The notes below the pieces were generated by a model that was given only the letters and a program-made list of their open reading frames with translations, was not told the DNA's origin and searched no databases. 42,288 bases of DNA from Candidatus Fibrimonadaceae bacterium (GTDB lineage: Bacteria > Fibrobacterota > Fibrobacteria > Fibrobacterales > Fibrobacteraceae), in the NCBI GenBank assembly GCA_031281155.1, contig JAITFT010000059.1, positions 1 through 42,288 of the forward strand, in the 5' to 3' direction. The position numbers were made by a program, and so were the translations under genes. Positions 41,786 to 42,288 of the stretch are shown here, in pieces. Numbering within the stretch: the stretch's first letter is position 1; each line of letters begins with the position of its first letter.

Positions 41786-42288
41786 ATGCTCTCCCTCGCC
41801 ATAATCATTGCCGCACTATTCCTCATCGCCGCTCTTCTCCGCAAAACACAACGCCGAATATTCCGCAGGAAAAAGCAACTCAAGCAACCTTGTCAATGCT
41901 CAGCAAAACCGCCATGGGTGAAGCGTGAAGTTATACGCATAAAAGCCTATGTGCTTAATGCAGGGTGCAGGCAGGTTGCGGATATTTTCAACAGGCGTTT
42001 TGCGGCTGAAAGAGGGATGACTGTAGGCAAAACTTATGTTAACGGAATTCTTCGCAAATACATGGCTGAAGTTATGGATATACGCAAATTGTGGAAGCAT
42101 CGCATTCCGCAATTTATGTTGCGCAATGCTGTGTGGGGAGTGGATTTTACCGGAGTCACCGATAACTCCTGCAATACTCAAACGCTGCTGGGAATCGTTG
42201 ACAATGGAACTCGCAAATGTCTTTCGCTGCAGGCGATTGGAAGCAAAGCATCTATCGTGTTATTGAGAATATTGCTGGATGTTATAGA
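41786..42288 (+). mobile_element. Integrase-core (DDE) transposase with N-terminal hydrophobic segment, 3' end outside window
   Basis: 167 codons are visible from ATG 41786 with no stop. Residues 2-18 are a hydrophobic helix followed by a basic stretch (RKTQRRIFRRKK), which is unusual for a transposase but occurs in one branch of rve-type transposases. A helix-turn-helix-like part follows (KREVIRIKAYVLNAGCRQVADIFNRRF, residues 46-72, quoted in two parts: KREVIRIKAYV and CRQVADIFNRRF). The catalytic core begins at VWGVDFTGV (D120), then LLGIVDNGTRKCLSL. The remaining catalytic residues lie outside. Terminal inverted repeats were not found. Confidence 0.75.

Overview
The window fits a member of the Fibrobacterota (Fibrobacteres). 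Three long serine-run linkers sit in predicted lipoproteins (gene ending at 1, 26995-29481, 30282-31580), with a serine/glycine linker in a fourth (34246-35349). Two of these proteins end in a FISUMP-type domain (Fibrobacter succinogenes major paralogous domain; YKT..IG.Q.WMAENL start and VRCV end), and one carries a GH45-type cellulase domain. This assignment comes from protein features, not from a marker-gene search.

Layout: 1-1403 is the 5' part of a serine-linker surface protein (minus), with a possible leader ORF holding a 10-base homopolymer. 1639-9643 holds recG, a degenerate DUF4143-type ATPase, a tandem AAA+ ATPase, a beta-CASP metallo-hydrolase, a PD-(D/E)XK-like protein and a small unknown gene; two ~91% identical 125-bp leaders precede the AAA+ gene and the small gene. 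9871-13429 has an isolated nuoD, an ADP-ribosylglycohydrolase, mqnA (futalosine menaquinone route) and two small proteins. 13533-15908 is an exported caspase-like protein with a 14-residue repeat solenoid. 15760-24981 is one minus-strand operon: recC, recB, an SbcD-like nuclease, an LpxL-like acyltransferase and a degenerate RumA-like methyltransferase. 25035-26524 has a lone flgF-type gene and an SDR. 26510-32109 is a cell-surface block (metalloprotease-FISUMP lipoprotein, two barrel-like proteins, GH45 lipoprotein, small lipoprotein). 32270-37264 has an AAA/PD-(D/E)XK protein, a membrane coiled-coil protein, a FISUMP lipoprotein and thrS. 37341-39678 is mreBCD, facing a tRNA-Gly/ftsB-like unit. 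40200-42288 is a debris-rich region: zeta-toxin pseudogene with its partner, duplicated small ORFs, a phosphoesterase fragment and a transposase running off the edge.

The most general signal is a promoter-like motif, TTTTCTA(T/C)(A/C)TT, that recurs upstream of genes. In about ten genes its TAnnTT core ends only 6-8 nt before the start codon and there is no Shine-Dalgarno sequence, which predicts leaderless mRNAs. Where the same motif lies 20-30 nt upstream, a GAGG/GGAG site is present. This pattern decides several start codons given here. The best candidate for an undescribed gene system is the AAA+/beta-CASP/PD-(D/E)XK cluster bracketed by the duplicated leaders. The exported caspase-solenoid protein is the most unusual single protein.
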